Shown here one piece after another: positions 1-5,283 of a stretch of DNA of 5,283 nucleotides. The notes under the pieces are model-generated. The model had not been told where the DNA came from. It worked only from the letters and a program-made list of their open reading frames with translations, and did not search any database. Positions within the stretch are counted from its first letter, which is position 1; every line of letters begins with the position of its first letter. Origin of the DNA: Planctomycetaceae bacterium (GTDB taxonomy: Bacteria > Planctomycetota > Planctomycetia > Pirellulales > Thermoguttaceae); contig JAIROD010000548.1 of the NCBI GenBank assembly GCA_031257725.1, forward strand, positions 1 through 5,283, in the 5' to 3' direction. A program made the position numbers and the translations under genes.

Positions 1-208
1 ATTTGACCATTCCAGCCGAAACGAAAGGTATTCGGACGGAAACCGGATTAGGAACGCAGACAATGGTCTGATTTGTTGTTGCGGTTTCTGGTGATACCGA
101 AGTTTGGGCGGATGATTGAGCGGACGTTACAGATGTTACCGTAACATTTCCCGCCGATGTTACCGAAGACGTTTCGACGTAACTGTCTATTTTAAACACG
201 AAACACAC
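1..208 (-). CDS. Possible 5' part of an unrecognised Ser/Thr/Val-rich protein (runs off left edge)
   Basis: The minus strand is open from just after an in-frame TGA at 215-217 down to the window edge, while both other frames checked on the plus strand stop within about 90 bases. From AGT at 184 the translation begins SYVETSSVTSAGNVTVTSVT and continues with more Ser, Thr, Val and Gln, then a less biased stretch ending IPFVSAGMVK at the edge. It resembles a low-complexity linker. There is no ATG near the 5' end: the only possible starts are GTG at 206-208 or 197-199, both inside the inverted-repeat element at 179-324 and without a visible Shine-Dalgarno. The first in-frame ATG is at 8-10. The frame may therefore be a gene whose 5' end was replaced by the repeat, or noncoding DNA upstream of a gene starting near position 10. 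No signal peptide or known domain is seen. Confidence 0.3.
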   Translation of the reverse strand, partial: MCFVFKIDSYVETSSVTSAGNVTVTSVTSAQSSAQTSVSPETATTNQTIVCVPNPVSVRIPFVSAGMVK

Positions 209-324
209 TAAATTTCACGAAACACACTAAAAATTACATAAAAATCCTTTTCATGAAATTTTGTGAAATTTCGTGTGTTTCGTGTATTTCGTGTTAAAAA
301 AATTAAAACAAAATAGACCGTTAC
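179..324. repeat. Imperfect inverted-repeat (MITE-like) element downstream of the kinase gene
   Basis: The outer arms GTAACTGTCTATTTT (179-193) and the complement of 310-324 match at 14 of 15 bases. Inside them, the left side carries two copies of CACGAAACACACTAAA (197-212 and 216-231, separated by TTT). The right side (about 263-295) carries the reverse-complement version with three TTTCGTG units. Left and right inner arms match closely once one 9-base unit is skipped. The centre (about 232-262) is AT-rich. No transposase and no convincing target-site duplication are visible. The element begins 63 bases after the kinase stop, so a transcript reading through could form a long imperfect hairpin. 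It may be a dispersed palindromic repeat, a small non-autonomous element, or a structured 3' end. Confidence 0.7.
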
Positions 325-386
325 CTCTTGTTTACTGACTTGATGATAAATAATTAGGATTGCTACTGAAGAATAGTTACATTGAT

Positions 387-4587
<4,201 letters not shown>

Positions 4588-4595
<8 letters not shown>

Positions 4596-4650
4596 TAGTC
4601 CTTATCGTTCTTTATGTCCCTAAAATTTTCCGTAGGGACAATGTGGGACA
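4588..4650 (-). promoter_or_regulatory. Nested inverted repeats covering the kinase start codon (possible mRNA structure)
   Basis: An inner 8-bp perfect inverted repeat, TGTCCCTA (4615-4622) with TAGGGACA (4633-4640), has a 10-base loop. An outer 7-bp perfect inverted repeat, TGTCCCA (4588-4594) with TGGGACA (4644-4650), encloses it. In the mRNA the outer helix would pair the TG of the ATG start and the next five bases with an upstream copy, leaving the AAGGA site in a 20-base single-stranded segment. Because both pairs use the same TGTCCC/GGGACA core, alternative pairings are also possible, giving two mutually exclusive folds. Whether the leader is transcribed this far upstream is not known from the sequence. 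Confidence 0.5.
4599..4603 (-). promoter_or_regulatory. Shine-Dalgarno-like site for the kinase
   Basis: AAGGA on the minus strand ends three bases before the ATG at 4593-4595. The spacing is shorter than the usual five to nine bases, so the site is weak evidence. It still favours this start over Met19 (4539-4541), whose upstream sequence is pyrimidine-rich with no such motif. Confidence 0.45.
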
Positions 4651-4831
4651 GAAAAAACAAAGCCCTAAAAGAGATCGTCAAAAGGGTTTTCAGCCACAGT
4701 TTTCATCTATGGTCACACCGATTAAGTATTTTTAATTAATAGACACCAATAGGCAATACCCCTTATAAAAATTTTAGTATCTATTCACTCGATTGGAGGT
4801 TTTACATTTTATGATTGATTTATTCCAACGA

Positions 4832-4851
4832 ACAACCCCTTTAGGGGTTGT
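4832..4851. repeat. Perfect 20-bp palindromic hairpin
   Basis: ACAACCCCT and AGGGGTTGT form a perfect 9-bp stem around TT. There is no T-run immediately after it on either strand, so it is not a standard intrinsic terminator. It could be a DNA-binding palindrome or an RNA hairpin. On the plus strand it lies inside an 18-codon reading frame (4811-4867) that has GGAGG 11 bases upstream. That frame is not called as a gene. Confidence 0.7.
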
Positions 4852-4905
4852 CCAAAAGCGGCATTAAATTTGATTGATATTTTTGTAATTATTCAGTAGA
4901 TTGGT

Positions 4906-5079
4906 GATTCGATGGTAGGCAACCGTGGGTGAAAACTCTTCGCCGAAAGGTTTTTACTAATACGGCGATAGCCGACTTGCCCCTGTTTGCAGATGGAAAT
5001 TAAAAACCAACCGCGTACAACCCGAATAACAAACCAACCGTTGCGACCTTTCGGCGAAAGGTCGCCTACCTCTTGAATC
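4906..5079. repeat. Imperfect inverted-repeat element, about 174 bp
   Basis: The outer arms GATTCGATGGTAGGCAACC (4906-4924) and the complement of about 5060-5079 (GATTCAAGAGGTAGGCGACC) match except for a few bases and a one-base length difference. The core GGTAGGC/GCCTACC is exact. Inner arms TTCGCCGAAAGGT (4939-4951) and its exact complement (5046-5058) continue the symmetry, with 14 extra bases on the left side. The middle holds a small CGGC-GATA-GCCG hairpin (4963-4974) and two copies of AAACCAACCG (5004-5013 and 5031-5040). No transposase is present. It is most likely a dispersed palindromic or MITE-like repeat. A minus-strand frame across it (4893-5090) looks like a by-product of the repeat and not a gene. 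Confidence 0.6.
5043..5065 (-). terminator. Strong hairpin, possible terminator of the upstream gene
   Basis: GCGACCTTTC and GAAAGGTCGC form a perfect 10-bp stem with a three-base loop. On the minus strand it begins 50 bases after the TGA of the partial gene at the right edge, where a terminator could be expected. What follows (AACGGTTGGTTTGTT) is only mildly T-rich, so intrinsic termination is uncertain. The hairpin is also one arm of the 4906-5079 element. Confidence 0.3.
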
Positions 5080-5115
5080 AAACAAAACAACCAATCTCAT
5101 GCCGTTGACAGTCTA

Positions 5116-5283
5116 TCACGTTCCCGTTTCGCAAACGTTGTTTTGAGATTCTTTTTCCTGAACAATATCATAAAGTTCAAAAAATGCGCTACGAAAATTA
5201 CCGCCGGCGCGTTGGTAAATTTTACGCAACTGTAATTCGGTTGTTCCGAATAAAAACGAATCGGAAAAGGAATCAGAATATGA
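5116..5283 (-). CDS. C-terminal 55 codons of an unrecognised protein (enters from right edge)
   Basis: The minus strand is open from the window edge to a TGA at 5116-5118. The product contains FLFGTTELQLRKIYQRAGG followed by NFRSAFFELYDIVQEKE and a polar tail ending CETGT. The composition is balanced and the alternation of Leu/Ile/Tyr with charged residues looks like amphipathic helices, which supports real coding. No known domain is recognised from this piece. It lies in the same orientation as the kinase but about 520 bases upstream, beyond an inverted-repeat element, so shared transcription is doubtful. Confidence 0.65.
   Translation of the reverse strand, partial: SYSDSFSDSFLFGTTELQLRKIYQRAGGNFRSAFFELYDIVQEKESQNNVCETGT

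Larger units (their letters stand above)
4596..5115. other. Intergenic region upstream of the kinase
   Basis: About 520 bases separate the kinase start from the stop of the partial gene at the right edge. No convincing protein gene, tRNA or recognised riboswitch is seen here. It contains the nested inverted repeats near the kinase start, an AT-rich stretch (about 4725-4780), a perfect 20-bp palindrome (4832-4851) and a larger inverted-repeat element (4906-5079). A weak minus-strand promoter candidate is TTGTTC at 4830-4835 with TAAAAT at 4806-4811, 18 bases apart, which would give a leader of roughly 200 bases. The match to the -35 consensus is poor. The spacing suggests that the kinase is transcribed separately from the upstream gene. 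Confidence 0.6.

Noticed and set aside
194..296. CRISPR-like repeats
   Set aside because: There are only two 16-bp copies with a 3-base gap plus inverted copies. No regular spacers are present, so this is a palindromic element.
4811..4867. 18-codon plus-strand frame with GGAGG upstream
   Set aside because: It is too short to call as a gene. The spacing of 11 bases is long, and half of the frame is a palindrome. It is kept only as a low-interest observation.
4893..5090. 65-codon minus-strand frame
   Set aside because: It is almost wholly contained in the inverted-repeat element at 4906-5079. Its translation reflects the repeat arms.

Overview
The window is dominated by one long minus-strand gene (387-4595, 1402 codons) for a membrane-anchored Ser/Thr protein kinase. 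Its layout is a conserved N-terminal helical domain, a long disordered linker, a Hanks-type kinase domain with the DWG variant, a juxtamembrane domain, one transmembrane helix and a large TPR-like C-terminal region. This combination, together with the palindromic repeats in the intergenic DNA, points to a Planctomycetota genome, probably a fairly AT-rich lineage. That assignment rests on family knowledge and no search was run.

Layout from left to right. Positions 1-214 hold an open minus-strand frame, rich in Ser, Thr and Val, that runs off the left edge and is not recognised. Positions 179-324 form an imperfect inverted-repeat element that overlaps the 5' end of that frame. Positions 325-386 are the short 3' flank of the kinase gene. 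The kinase gene follows. Inside its kinase domain is a perfect 18-copy ATT/AAT triplet array encoding 18 consecutive asparagines, flanked by a 14-bp near-identical direct repeat. Over the kinase start lie a G-rich telomere-like tract on the template strand and two nested inverted repeats, one of which covers the start codon. Positions 4596-5115 are intergenic and contain a perfect 20-bp palindrome and a second inverted-repeat element (about 4906-5079) that includes a 10-bp hairpin. Positions 5116-5283 are the last 55 codons of another minus-strand gene entering from the right edge, not recognised.

All gene-like frames are on the minus strand. The roughly 520-bp gap upstream of the kinase suggests that it has its own promoter. 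The kinase is likely a cytoplasm-to-envelope signalling protein: the kinase lies inside, and the TPR-like region lies outside the cytoplasmic membrane. No multi-gene system such as defence, CRISPR or a biosynthetic cluster can be supported here. The most notable signals are the in-frame triplet microsatellite inside a kinase domain and the possible RNA structure at its start.
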